From: Actinomadura viridilutea
Lineage (GTDB): Bacteria; Actinomycetota; Actinomycetes; Streptosporangiales; Streptosporangiaceae
Length of the DNA stretch: 64,000 nucleotides
Reading direction: 5' to 3'
NCBI GenBank assembly: GCA_003001795.1
Contig: PVNI01000008.1
Location: 1-64,000 of the forward strand
Shown: piece by piece, positions 44,315 to 51,248 of the stretch
How positions within the stretch are numbered: position 1 is the first letter of the stretch
How the letters are laid out: each line of letters starts with the position of its first letter
Translations under genes and position numbers: made by a program
The notes under the pieces: generated by a model
Seen by the model: only the letters and a program-made list of their open reading frames with translations
What the model was told of the DNA's origin: nothing
Databases searched by the model: none

Positions 44315-45892
44315 TCACCGGACGCGGTCGGCGTACAGGTCGCGGATGCCGCGCCGCAGCAGCTTGCCCGGCCCGCCCGACGCGTCCTGCGTGTGCGGCA
44401 GCTCGTCGGCGACGACGACGGCGTCGGGCGCCTGGTGGGCGGGCAGCCGTTCGGCGAGCGCGGCGCGCACCCGGTCGGCGTCCAGCGTCGCCCCGGACCG
44501 GGGGACGACCGCCAGCAGGATCTTCTGCTCGACCGCCTCGCCGCCCTCCGGGTGGGCGGGCACCCCGACGGCCCCGGCCTCGGCCACGCCCTCCACCTCG
44601 ACGGCCGCCTCCTCGATCTGCGCGGGCTGCGTCCACTGCCCGCCCTTGAGGATGGAGTCCTCGCGGCGGCCCAGCACGTAGAGGAACCCGTCCTCGTCCA
44701 TGCGGCCCAGGTCGCCGCCGACGTACCAGCCGTCGCGCAGCACCTCGGCGGTCTTGTCGGGCTGCCCGTCGTACCCGGCCATCAGGTTCGGGCCGGACAG
44801 GTTGATCTCGCCGACCTCGCCGACGACGCGGTTGCCCCGCGGATCGGTGATCCGCACCGCGCAGGACGTGCGCGCCCGGCCCACCGACGCGATGTCCTGG
44901 CTGCCGTCGTCCTGGCGGCCGACGCAGGTGTAGGGCGCCTCGGTCTGCCCGTAGTAGCTGTAGATCGCCGCGCCCGGCAGCCGCTTCATGATGCGTTCGC
45001 GCAGACTCGGCAGCAGCGGCTCGCCGCCCAGCACGATCGTCCGCAGCGACGACAGGTCGACGTCGCGGTGCTCGTCCGAGCCGAGCAGCGCGGAGAAGAA
45101 GCTGGGGATCAGGCTGACGTGGGTGACCTTCTCGCGCGGCACCACCTTCAGGAAGTTCGACGGCCCCCAGTCCTGCTCCAGGACCAGCTTCATGCCCGCG
45201 TAGAAGGCCGGGCCGACCAGCGCCGGGAAGCCGATGCCCCAGATGATCGCGCCCGTGCCCATGACGGCGTCCGGGCCTCCGCTGTCGATGTCCAGCCAGA
45301 TCTGCGCGGACGCCAGCGAGCTGAAGTGGGTGTGCATGACCGCCTTGGGCAGTCCCGTCGTGCCGGAGGTGTAGAACAGCGCGAGCAGGTCGTCGCCGAA
45401 CCCGCCCAGCGGCGGCTCGTCCTCGCTCGCCTCGGCGGCCAGCGCGTCCACGTCGGCGGCGTCGGCGCCCGGTCCGCCGACGCGCAGCCACAGCTTGACG
45501 TCCGGCAGGTCGGGGCGGATGGACGCGACCACGTCCTCCACCGTGGCGTCGTACACGAACGCGGTGCACGCGGAGCGCCGCACCACCTGCCGCAGCGTGT
45601 CGGCGGGCCAGTGCGGGTTGAGCGCGGCGACGATCGAGCCGATCTTCATCTGCGCCAGGTAGACCTCGGCGACGTGCAGCGTCTCGTTCAGCAGCGACGC
45701 CACCCGCGCGCCGGGCGTCACCCCGGCTGCCAGCAGCGCGTGCGCCACCCGGTTGACCCTGCGGTCGAGCTGGTCGTAGGTGAAGCTCTGCTTGCCGCAG
45801 TACGTGAGCGCCACCTTGTCGGGGGTGCGCCGGGCGTTCGCGGTGAGGATGGCGTAGGCGTAGTTGCTGTAGGGGGAGTTCTCTCGCGCCAC
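44315..45892 (-). CDS. AMP-binding acyl-CoA ligase
   Basis: 525 residues, class I adenylate-forming. The P-loop YTSGTTGLPKAVMHTH, A5-like YGQTEAP, A8 VGGDLGRMDEDGFLYVLGRREDSILKGG and the C-terminal catalytic Lys in GGPGKLLRRG are present, so it should be active. The GG in place of the usual GENI hinge (SILKGGQWTQPAQIEE) is a variant. GTG 45892 follows AAGGAG. Member of the DUF35-VOC-ligase-ligase-SDR operon; activates an unknown carboxylate. Confidence 0.88.
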   Translation of the reverse strand: MARENSPYSNYAYAILTANARRTPDKVALTYCGKQSFTYDQLDRRVNRVAHALLAAGVTPGARVASLLNETLHVAEVYLAQMKIGSIVAALNPHWPADTLRQVVRRSACTAFVYDATVEDVVASIRPDLPDVKLWLRVGGPGADAADVDALAAEASEDEPPLGGFGDDLLALFYTSGTTGLPKAVMHTHFSSLASAQIWLDIDSGGPDAVMGTGAIIWGIGFPALVGPAFYAGMKLVLEQDWGPSNFLKVVPREKVTHVSLIPSFFSALLGSDEHRDVDLSSLRTIVLGGEPLLPSLRERIMKRLPGAAIYSYYGQTEAPYTCVGRQDDGSQDIASVGRARTSCAVRITDPRGNRVVGEVGEINLSGPNLMAGYDGQPDKTAEVLRDGWYVGGDLGRMDEDGFLYVLGRREDSILKGGQWTQPAQIEEAAVEVEGVAEAGAVGVPAHPEGGEAVEQKILLAVVPRSGATLDADRVRAALAERLPAHQAPDAVVVADELPHTQDASGGPGKLLRRGIRDLYADRVR

Positions 45893-45957
45893 GGCTCGTC
45901 TCCTTCGGCTCCGGCTCGGGGTGGGGTGGCGGTCGGTGGCGGGGGGACGGTCCCTGG

Positions 45958-46302
45958 TCAGGTGCGGGGCGAGTAGAGGACGAACGCGTTGCCGGCGGGG
46001 TCGCGCAGCACGGCGCGGGTCTCGTGCGGCCCGTCCTCGGGACCGCGCACGAGCCGCGCCCCGGCCGCGGTCACCCGTTCGACGGTCGCGGCCACGTCGG
46101 CGACCTTGAACGACACCGCGGGCACGCCGTCGGTGACGTCCTCGTCCGGGCCGGCCACCGCGAACGTGGCGCCGCCGCCGTCGAACGCGGCGAACCGGTC
46201 GCCGTCGGTGAACTTCACGGCCAGGCCGAGGGCGTCGCGGTAGAAGCGGACCGCCTCGTCCAGGTGCTCCGCGACGTACAGGACATTGCCGATGCGCGTC
46301 AT
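45958..46302 (-). CDS. VOC family (glyoxalase-fold) protein
   Basis: 114 residues with the beta-alpha-beta-beta-beta glyoxalase repeat twice: IGNVLYVAEHLDEAVRFYRDALGLAVKF and VSFKVADVAATVERVTAAGARLV ... RDPAGNAFVLYSP. Family members are metal-dependent lyases, epimerases or dioxygenases; a methylmalonyl-CoA-epimerase-like or isomerase role would suit the CoA-ester operon but is inference. Its ATG overlaps the DUF35 stop. Confidence 0.85.
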   Translation of the reverse strand: MTRIGNVLYVAEHLDEAVRFYRDALGLAVKFTDGDRFAAFDGGGATFAVAGPDEDVTDGVPAVSFKVADVAATVERVTAAGARLVRGPEDGPHETRAVLRDPAGNAFVLYSPRT

Positions 46303-46700
46303 GCCGCCGGCCTCCAGTGGGGGATCGGGCCGAAGCCGTCCAGCTCATCGAAGGCCACCCGGACCGGCATGCCGATCCGCACCTCCTCGGGCGGGCAGCC
46401 GACGACGTCCCCGAACACGCGGGCGCCCTCCGGCAGGTCGATCCAGGCCACGACGTACGGCGGCGCGAACCCGGGGAGGAAGGCGCGGTGCACGACGCTG
46501 AAGGTGTGTACGCGGCCGCGTCCGGACACCGGCTCGTACGTGAGTTCGGCGCCGCCGCAGAACGGGCAGGACGGTTCGGGGAAGTGCACGAACCGCGCGC
46601 ATCCGGAGCAGCGCTGGAGCACCAGCTCGCCGCGCCGGCAGGCCGTCCAGTACGGCTCGGTCAGCGGCGTCGGCGCGGGGAAGGGGCGCGGGCGGTCCAT
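46299..46700 (-). CDS. DUF35 Zn-ribbon / OB-fold protein
   Basis: 133 residues. The N-terminal rubredoxin-like zinc ribbon has CSGCARFVHFPEPSCPFC (four Cys); an OB-fold follows (GRGRVHTFSVVHRAF, PPYVVAWIDLPEGARVFGDVVG). DUF35 proteins bind acyl-CoA and partner thiolase-like enzymes, for example the Ltp2 aldolase with ChsH2 in steroid side-chain cleavage. A thiolase-like gene lies at 56814 under a related operator. ATG 46700 is 10 bases from the operator; a TTG two codons upstream is possible. First gene of a five-gene operon. Confidence 0.88.
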   Translation of the reverse strand: MDRPRPFPAPTPLTEPYWTACRRGELVLQRCSGCARFVHFPEPSCPFCGGAELTYEPVSGRGRVHTFSVVHRAFLPGFAPPYVVAWIDLPEGARVFGDVVGCPPEEVRIGMPVRVAFDELDGFGPIPHWRPAA

Positions 46701-46709
46701 CGCCAACCA

Positions 46710-46727
46710 ACCTAGCGCACGCTTGGT
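46710..46727 (-). promoter_or_regulatory. ACCAAGC-type palindromic operator before DUF35 operon
   Basis: Read on the minus strand it is ACCAAGCGTGCGCTAGGT, followed by TGGCGATG with the start codon. TAGGTT overlapping its end is 7-12 bases before the ATG, which fits a -10 box of a leaderless transcript. Confidence 0.75.
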
Positions 46728-46776
46728 ATGCCGACAAGGTCGCCGGAGCGGGCGTGATCGGGGCGCGGGCGTGCGG

Positions 46777-46880
46777 CTCAGGCGGACGCTGTCAGAAGTT
46801 CAGGCGGACGACGTCACAGGTTCAGGCGGACGACACATATTCAGGCGGACGACACATATTCAGGCGGACGACGTCAGAGC
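46777..46880. repeat. Tandem repeats (TTCAGGCGGACG core) at the endonuclease V 3' end
   Basis: Five copies of a TCAGGCGGACG core begin at 46778, 46800, 46822, 46841 and 46860 (spacings 22, 22, 19, 19). The two central 19-bp units are identical (46821-46839, 46840-46858). The copy at 46860 contains the last codons and TGA stop of the endonuclease V gene on the minus strand; the others lie beyond the stop. Confidence 0.9.
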
Positions 46881-47573
46881 GGCGAGCGCGTCGCGGGACA
46901 GGCGGTCCGCCCGGCGCGTGGTCTCCGGGAGGCGGTAGCGCGGGGCCAGCGCGAGGGCGTGGCGGCACGCGGTGTCGAGGCCGATGCGGTGCCCGACCGA
47001 CACGAACACCGGCTTCACGCCGTCCTGGGTCCGCAGCACGCGGCCGACGACCTCGCCGTCGTGCCGCACCGGGGCGGCGTCGCCGCGCCGCTCGCCCGGC
47101 GGGTCGTAGGCGCCGACGAACGGGGTCTTGGCGACGCCCATCGACGGCAGCCCCGTGAGCACGCCCAGGTGGCAGGCCAGGCCGAAGCGGCGCGGGTGGG
47201 CCAGCCCGTAGCCGTCGCAGACCAGCAGGTCGGGCGTCGTCTCCAGCCGCCGCAGCGCCTCGACCAGCGCGGGCAGCTCGCGGAACGCCAGCAGCCCGGG
47301 CACGTACGGGAACGCGGCGGTGCCGGCGGCCGTCGCCTCCTCCACCACCTCCAGCGTCTCGGCGTCCAGGACCACCGCCGCGGCCGCGAGCCGTCCGCCG
47401 CGCCCGGACGGGCCGCGGGCGCCGTCGCGCTCGTACGCCACGTCCAGTCCGGCGATCGTGCGCGGCCGCAGCGGGCCGCGGTCCCGCAGGTCGAGCAGCG
47501 GGCGCAGCCGGTCCTGGATCTCCTCGGCCTCCCGGGCCGTGGCGGGCCAGTCGTGCAGGTCGCGGACCTCCAT
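46860..47573 (-). CDS. nfi: Endonuclease V (deoxyinosine 3' endonuclease)
   Basis: 237 residues. It cuts DNA near deoxyinosine to start repair of deaminated adenine. Motifs are IAGLDVAY with a metal-binding Asp, the YPY-like FPYVPGLLAFRELPAL, CDGYGLAHPRRFGLACHLGVL and MGVAKTPFVG, and VGHRIGLDTA. ATG 47573 is used, with AAGG about 9 bases upstream. The C terminus (TSSA-stop) is encoded in the first copy of a tandem repeat that continues past the stop. It is divergent from the catabolic gene at 47624 and seems unrelated to it. Confidence 0.92.
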   Translation of the reverse strand: MEVRDLHDWPATAREAEEIQDRLRPLLDLRDRGPLRPRTIAGLDVAYERDGARGPSGRGGRLAAAAVVLDAETLEVVEEATAAGTAAFPYVPGLLAFRELPALVEALRRLETTPDLLVCDGYGLAHPRRFGLACHLGVLTGLPSMGVAKTPFVGAYDPPGERRGDAAPVRHDGEVVGRVLRTQDGVKPVFVSVGHRIGLDTACRHALALAPRYRLPETTRRADRLSRDALAALTSSA

Positions 47574-47598
47574 GGACGGGACCTTACCGGCCCCGTCT

Positions 47599-47616
47599 AC
47601 CAAGCAAGTGCTAGAT
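47599..47616 (+). promoter_or_regulatory. ACCAAGC-type palindromic operator with embedded -10
   Basis: ACCAAGCAAGTGCTAGAT matches the motif with two changes. TAGATT (47612-47617) lies 6 bases before GTG 47624, so the operator would cover the promoter of a leaderless mRNA. Confidence 0.7.
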
Positions 47617-47623
47617 TGTTCAC

Positions 47624-48250
47624 GTGCCGATCGACCTCGCCGCACTGGCCGCCCCCGCCCGCACCGCCCTGCTGGTCATGGAGATGCAGCGCGGCGTCGT
47701 CGGTGACCTGGCCCGCTTCCCCGACCTGGTCGAGGTGTGCGCGGAACGGGACGTCGTCGCCAACGCCGCCCGCGCCGTCACCGCCGCCCGGGACGCCGGG
47801 GTGCGCGTCGTGCACTGCACCGCCGCGTTCCGCGCCGACCGCGCCGGCAGCCACACCGACAACTGCCCGTTCATCAAGGGACTGCTGCGCGACCCCGCGC
47901 ACATGCTGGAGGGCACGCCCGCCGTCGAGGTGCTGCCGGAGCTGCACGACCCGGTCGACCTGGAGGCGCGCCGCTACCACGGGTTCTCGCCGTTCACCGG
48001 CACGTCCCTGGACGTGACGCTGCGCTCGCTCGGCGTCCGCACCGTCGTCGCCCTCGGCGTGTCCCTCAACCTCGGCATCCCGGGACTGTGCCTGGAGGCG
48101 GTGAACCTCGGCTACTGGGTGGTCGTCGTCACCGACGCCGTCGCCGGCACGCCCGCCGACTACGGCGACGCCGTCATGGCCCACACCATCGCCCTGCTGG
48201 CGGCCCGCGCCACCAGCACCGACCTCGCCGCCGCCTGGAGGAGCGCGTGA
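47624..48250 (+). CDS. Isochorismatase-fold protein lacking the catalytic cysteine
   Basis: 208 residues with the cysteine-hydrolase fold: TALLVMEMQRGVV, VRVVHCTAAFR, GVRTVVALGVSLNLGIPGLCLEAVNLGYWVVVVTDAVAG. By alignment to the usual pattern (Cys 12 residues before the GY pair) the nucleophile position is Gly151, and the N-terminal Asp is Glu20. It may therefore not be a standard hydrolase; Cys156 is nearby but out of register. GTG 47624 appears leaderless. It overlaps the SDR gene (GTGA), forming a two-gene operon. Confidence 0.8.
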   Translation: MPIDLAALAAPARTALLVMEMQRGVVGDLARFPDLVEVCAERDVVANAARAVTAARDAGVRVVHCTAAFRADRAGSHTDNCPFIKGLLRDPAHMLEGTPAVEVLPELHDPVDLEARRYHGFSPFTGTSLDVTLRSLGVRTVVALGVSLNLGIPGLCLEAVNLGYWVVVVTDAVAGTPADYGDAVMAHTIALLAARATSTDLAAAWRSA

Positions 48251-48981
48251 ACGGACTGAGCCTCGACGGACGCGTCGCGGTGGTCACCGGCGGCGCCGGG
48301 GGCATCGGCCGCGCCGTCTGCGCGGACCTGGCGTCCCTCGGCGCGCACGTCGTCGTCGCCGACATCGACGCCGCCGGCGCGAAGGAGGTCGCCGCCGCCC
48401 TCGGCGGCACCGCCCGCCGCGTCGACCTCGCCGACCCCGCCGACATCGACCGCTTCACCGCCGAAGTGGGACGGGTCGACGTGCTGGTGCACAACGCGGG
48501 CGTCAGCTTCGTCGAAAAGTTCACCGACAGCGACCCCGCGCACTGGGACCTGATGTGGAAGGTGAACCTGCGCGCGCCCATGCAGCTCACCAAGGCCCTG
48601 CTCCCCGGCATGACCGAGCGCGGGTGGGGGCGGCTGGTGTTCGTCTCGTCCGACGGCGCGCGCGCCGGATCGGGCGGCGAAGGCGCCTACGCGGCCACCA
48701 AGGCGGGCATGTTCGGCCTGGCCAAGACGCTCGCCCGGGAGGCCGCGCGCGACGGCGTCACCAGCAACGTGGTGTGCCCGGGCCCGACCGACACCCCGAT
48801 GGGACGGGCGGTGGCCGAGCGGCATCCGGGGCTGCTCGACAAGCTCGCCCGGCAGATCCCGCTGCGCCGCATCGCCCGGCCCGATGACATCGCCGGGCTG
48901 GTGGCGTTCCTGTGCACCGACCGCGCCGGGTACATCACGGGCCAGACGATGTCGGTCAGCGGCGGCATCACGATGGCGTGA
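48247..48981 (+). CDS. SDR family oxidoreductase
   Basis: 244 residues, classical short-chain dehydrogenase: TGGAGGIG cofactor loop, HNAG, catalytic Ser in FVSSDGA, Tyr/Lys in YAATKAG, and PGPTDTPM. Asp in VADID at the end of beta-2 predicts NAD(H). It resembles FabG-like and 3-hydroxyacyl-CoA-type dehydrogenases. Translationally coupled to the isochorismatase-fold protein; probably oxidises a hydroxyl group on the shared substrate. Confidence 0.88.
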   Translation: MNGLSLDGRVAVVTGGAGGIGRAVCADLASLGAHVVVADIDAAGAKEVAAALGGTARRVDLADPADIDRFTAEVGRVDVLVHNAGVSFVEKFTDSDPAHWDLMWKVNLRAPMQLTKALLPGMTERGWGRLVFVSSDGARAGSGGEGAYAATKAGMFGLAKTLAREAARDGVTSNVVCPGPTDTPMGRAVAERHPGLLDKLARQIPLRRIARPDDIAGLVAFLCTDRAGYITGQTMSVSGGITMA

Positions 48982-48995
48982 TGGCCGCGGACGGC

Positions 48996-50180
48996 TCAGC
49001 CGAGGGACGCGTAGGCGGCCTCGAGCAGGCGGTAGGCGCGCAGGTCGCCGCCCGGGTCGTAGTTCAGCAGGTTGGGCACGTAGGCCAGCGCCAGCCCGGC
49101 CTCGGCGTCGCCCAGACCCATCGACCCGCCCGCGCCGCTGTGCCCGAACGCCGTGCCGCGCCCGGCCTCCGGGACGAGGAACGTCGTCGCCGGGCGCATG
49201 TACCCGAGCCCGAACGCGGAGTCCACGATGAGCGTGCGGTCGGGGCCGTGCACGCGCGGCCGGAGGGCCTCGGCCAGCGTGTCGGGCCGCAGGATGCGCC
49301 CGGCCACCAGGTCGCGGTAGAAGCCCGCCAGGCCCGCCGCCGTCGTCATCATCCCCGCGCCCGGCCAGCCCGCACGCAGCACCACCGGGTTGTTGAAACC
49401 GTTCGTGCCCGGATGCGGGTTGTTGAGCGCCCGGTTCATCAGGCTGCCGGGGTCGGCCTCCGCCTCCGCCCTCCGCTTCAGCAGCGAGGCGTCCGGCGTC
49501 GGGACGCCCTCGGCCGGGCGCTCGCCCTCCCGGGACGGCGCGGGCCGCTTGTTGGTGAGCTTGGCGCCGCGTTCGATGACGTCGTCGGGCGCGCCGATCC
49601 ACAGGTCGAGCGCCCCGGCGAACTCCTCTTTCACGAACGCGCCGACCGTCCGCCCCGACCGGCGCCGGACGATCTCGCCGGCCAGCCAGCCGAAGGTCAG
49701 CGCGTGGTAGCCGTGCGCCTCGCCGGGCGTCCACTCGGGCTCCTGCTCCGCCAGCGCCGCCGCCGGCGCCGCCGGGTCCGCGGCCTGCTCGGCGGTGAAC
49801 GGGCGGGCCAGCACCGGCAGCCCCGCCTGGTGCGACAGCAGGTGCGCCGCCGTCGCGCCCTCCTTGCCGTGCGCGCCGAACTCCGGCCACCACGCGGTCA
49901 CCGGGCCGTCGACGTCGTAGGCGCCGCGTTCGGCCAGCAGCAGCGCGGCGGTCGCGGTGAGCGCCTTGGTGCAAGAGAAGGCGAAGCACGGCGTGTCGGC
50001 CCGCCACGGGCGTCCGGTGCGCCGGTCGGCGACGCCGCCCCACAGGTCCACCACCTTGCGGTCGCCCGCGTACACCGCGACGGCGGCGCCCAGTTCCAGG
50101 CCGTCGGCGAAGTGCTGCTCGAAGACGTCCCGCACCGCCGCGAAGGCCGGATCGCAATACCCCTGAGCCGTCTGCGTCAT
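48996..50180 (-). CDS. Serine hydrolase, class C beta-lactamase / EstB esterase family
   Basis: 394 residues. Ser69-x-x-Lys72 (FSCTK), Tyr158 in GYHALTFGWLAGE and HSGAGG near residue 345 form the penicillin-binding-protein-like active site. There is no signal peptide, so a cytoplasmic esterase or lactonase (EstB, lovastatin esterase LovD type) is more likely than a beta-lactamase. It is convergent with the SDR operon and divergent from the cyclase gene, with only 35 bases between starts. Confidence 0.85.
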   Translation of the reverse strand: MTQTAQGYCDPAFAAVRDVFEQHFADGLELGAAVAVYAGDRKVVDLWGGVADRRTGRPWRADTPCFAFSCTKALTATAALLLAERGAYDVDGPVTAWWPEFGAHGKEGATAAHLLSHQAGLPVLARPFTAEQAADPAAPAAALAEQEPEWTPGEAHGYHALTFGWLAGEIVRRRSGRTVGAFVKEEFAGALDLWIGAPDDVIERGAKLTNKRPAPSREGERPAEGVPTPDASLLKRRAEAEADPGSLMNRALNNPHPGTNGFNNPVVLRAGWPGAGMMTTAAGLAGFYRDLVAGRILRPDTLAEALRPRVHGPDRTLIVDSAFGLGYMRPATTFLVPEAGRGTAFGHSGAGGSMGLGDAEAGLALAYVPNLLNYDPGGDLRAYRLLEAAYASLG

Positions 50181-50215
50181 GTGCCCGCTCCGCTCGTCGA
50201 GGAAGGTCTGACCGA

Positions 50216-51160
50216 ATGATGTTCGAAGAGTATGACAACTGGGGGCATGGCAACTGGGGGCGGTGGGGAGCCGACGACGAGCGCGGCACCCTCAACCTGC
50301 TGACCCCCGAGACGGTCGTCGCGGCGGCGCGGTGCGTGCGGGAGGGCCGCGTGGTGAGCCTGGCGATGCCGATCCGGGGCGCCACGTCGTCGGCCGCGCC
50401 CACCACCGTCCCGCACCTGCGGGGCAGGCCGCTGCCGCAGCACTTCATGTCCGTGGACGGCGGCGACTACGCGGCGGGCGCGCGGGCGGTCGGCGCGGGC
50501 CTGAAGATGGCCGACGACGCGCTCGTCGTCACGCCGCACGGCACGACCACGCACATGGACGCGCTGTGCCACATGTGGTCGGGCGACGAGCTCTACAACG
50601 GGCACCCGGCCGGACGGGTGCGCTCGTACGGCGCGCAGCGCTGCGGCATCGACAAGGCCGGGCCGGTGGTGGCGCGGGGCGTGCTGTTCGACGTGGCGAG
50701 GCTGCGCGGCGTGCCCCACCTGGCCGCGCACGACCGGATCGGCCCCGACGACTTGCAGGGCTGCCTCGACGCGACCGGCGTCGACCTGCGCCCGGGGGAC
50801 GTCGCCGTCATCCGCACCGGCTGGCCCCTGACCTGGGAGGAGCAGGGGCCGGACGCCTACTGGTCCGGCCAGCCGGGGCTCGACGCCGACGGCGGCCGCT
50901 GGCTGGCCGGACGCGACGTGAGCGTGGTCGCCGCCGACAACGCCGCGATCGGCGGCCTCAACGACCGCCAGCTCGCCGACGAGGGCCCGGACGACGACCT
51001 GCACCTGATCCTCCTGTGGCGGCACGGCGTCCACCTGGCGGAGATGCTCTGGCTGGAGGAGCTCGCCGCGGCCCGGCCCGCCGACTTCCTGTTCGTCGCG
51101 GCCCCGCTGCGCATCGAGGGCGGCACCGCGAGCCCGATCACGCCGATCGCCGTCCTGTAG
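50216..51160 (+). CDS. Cyclase family metal hydrolase, no. 2
   Basis: 314 residues of PF04199. The metal site is HGTTTHMDALCH (about residues 103-114); the N terminus (WGADDERGTLNLLTPETV) is that of the longer cyclase subgroup. It likely hydrolyses or forms a lactone/amide ring. ATG 50216 or 50219 follows GAGGAAGG. It is unrelated in detail to the 235-residue cyclase at 11795. It is divergent from the EstB-like gene and convergent with the CoA ligase gene. Confidence 0.85.
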   Translation: MMFEEYDNWGHGNWGRWGADDERGTLNLLTPETVVAAARCVREGRVVSLAMPIRGATSSAAPTTVPHLRGRPLPQHFMSVDGGDYAAGARAVGAGLKMADDALVVTPHGTTTHMDALCHMWSGDELYNGHPAGRVRSYGAQRCGIDKAGPVVARGVLFDVARLRGVPHLAAHDRIGPDDLQGCLDATGVDLRPGDVAVIRTGWPLTWEEQGPDAYWSGQPGLDADGGRWLAGRDVSVVAADNAAIGGLNDRQLADEGPDDDLHLILLWRHGVHLAEMLWLEELAAARPADFLFVAAPLRIEGGTASPITPIAVL

Positions 51161-51248
51161 CGGCCCGCCGCGGCCGGGCCGCGCGGCCGTCCTCGCGGCG
51201 CGCGGCGCGGCGGGCGGGGAGCCGTCCGCGCGATCCGCGCGGCGGACG

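Noticed and set aside
41984..45976. 1330-codon plus-strand open frame opposite the CoA ligases
   Set aside because: It is an antisense shadow created by high GC; the minus strand carries full ligase motifs.
46777..46880. Possible CRISPR or integration-site array
   Set aside because: Units are 19-22 bases with no unique spacers, no cas genes and no integrase; one unit is the end of the endonuclease V gene.
48996..50180. Secreted class C beta-lactamase (resistance gene)
   Set aside because: SxxK and HxG motifs are present but there is no signal peptide, and length and context fit an intracellular EstB-like esterase.
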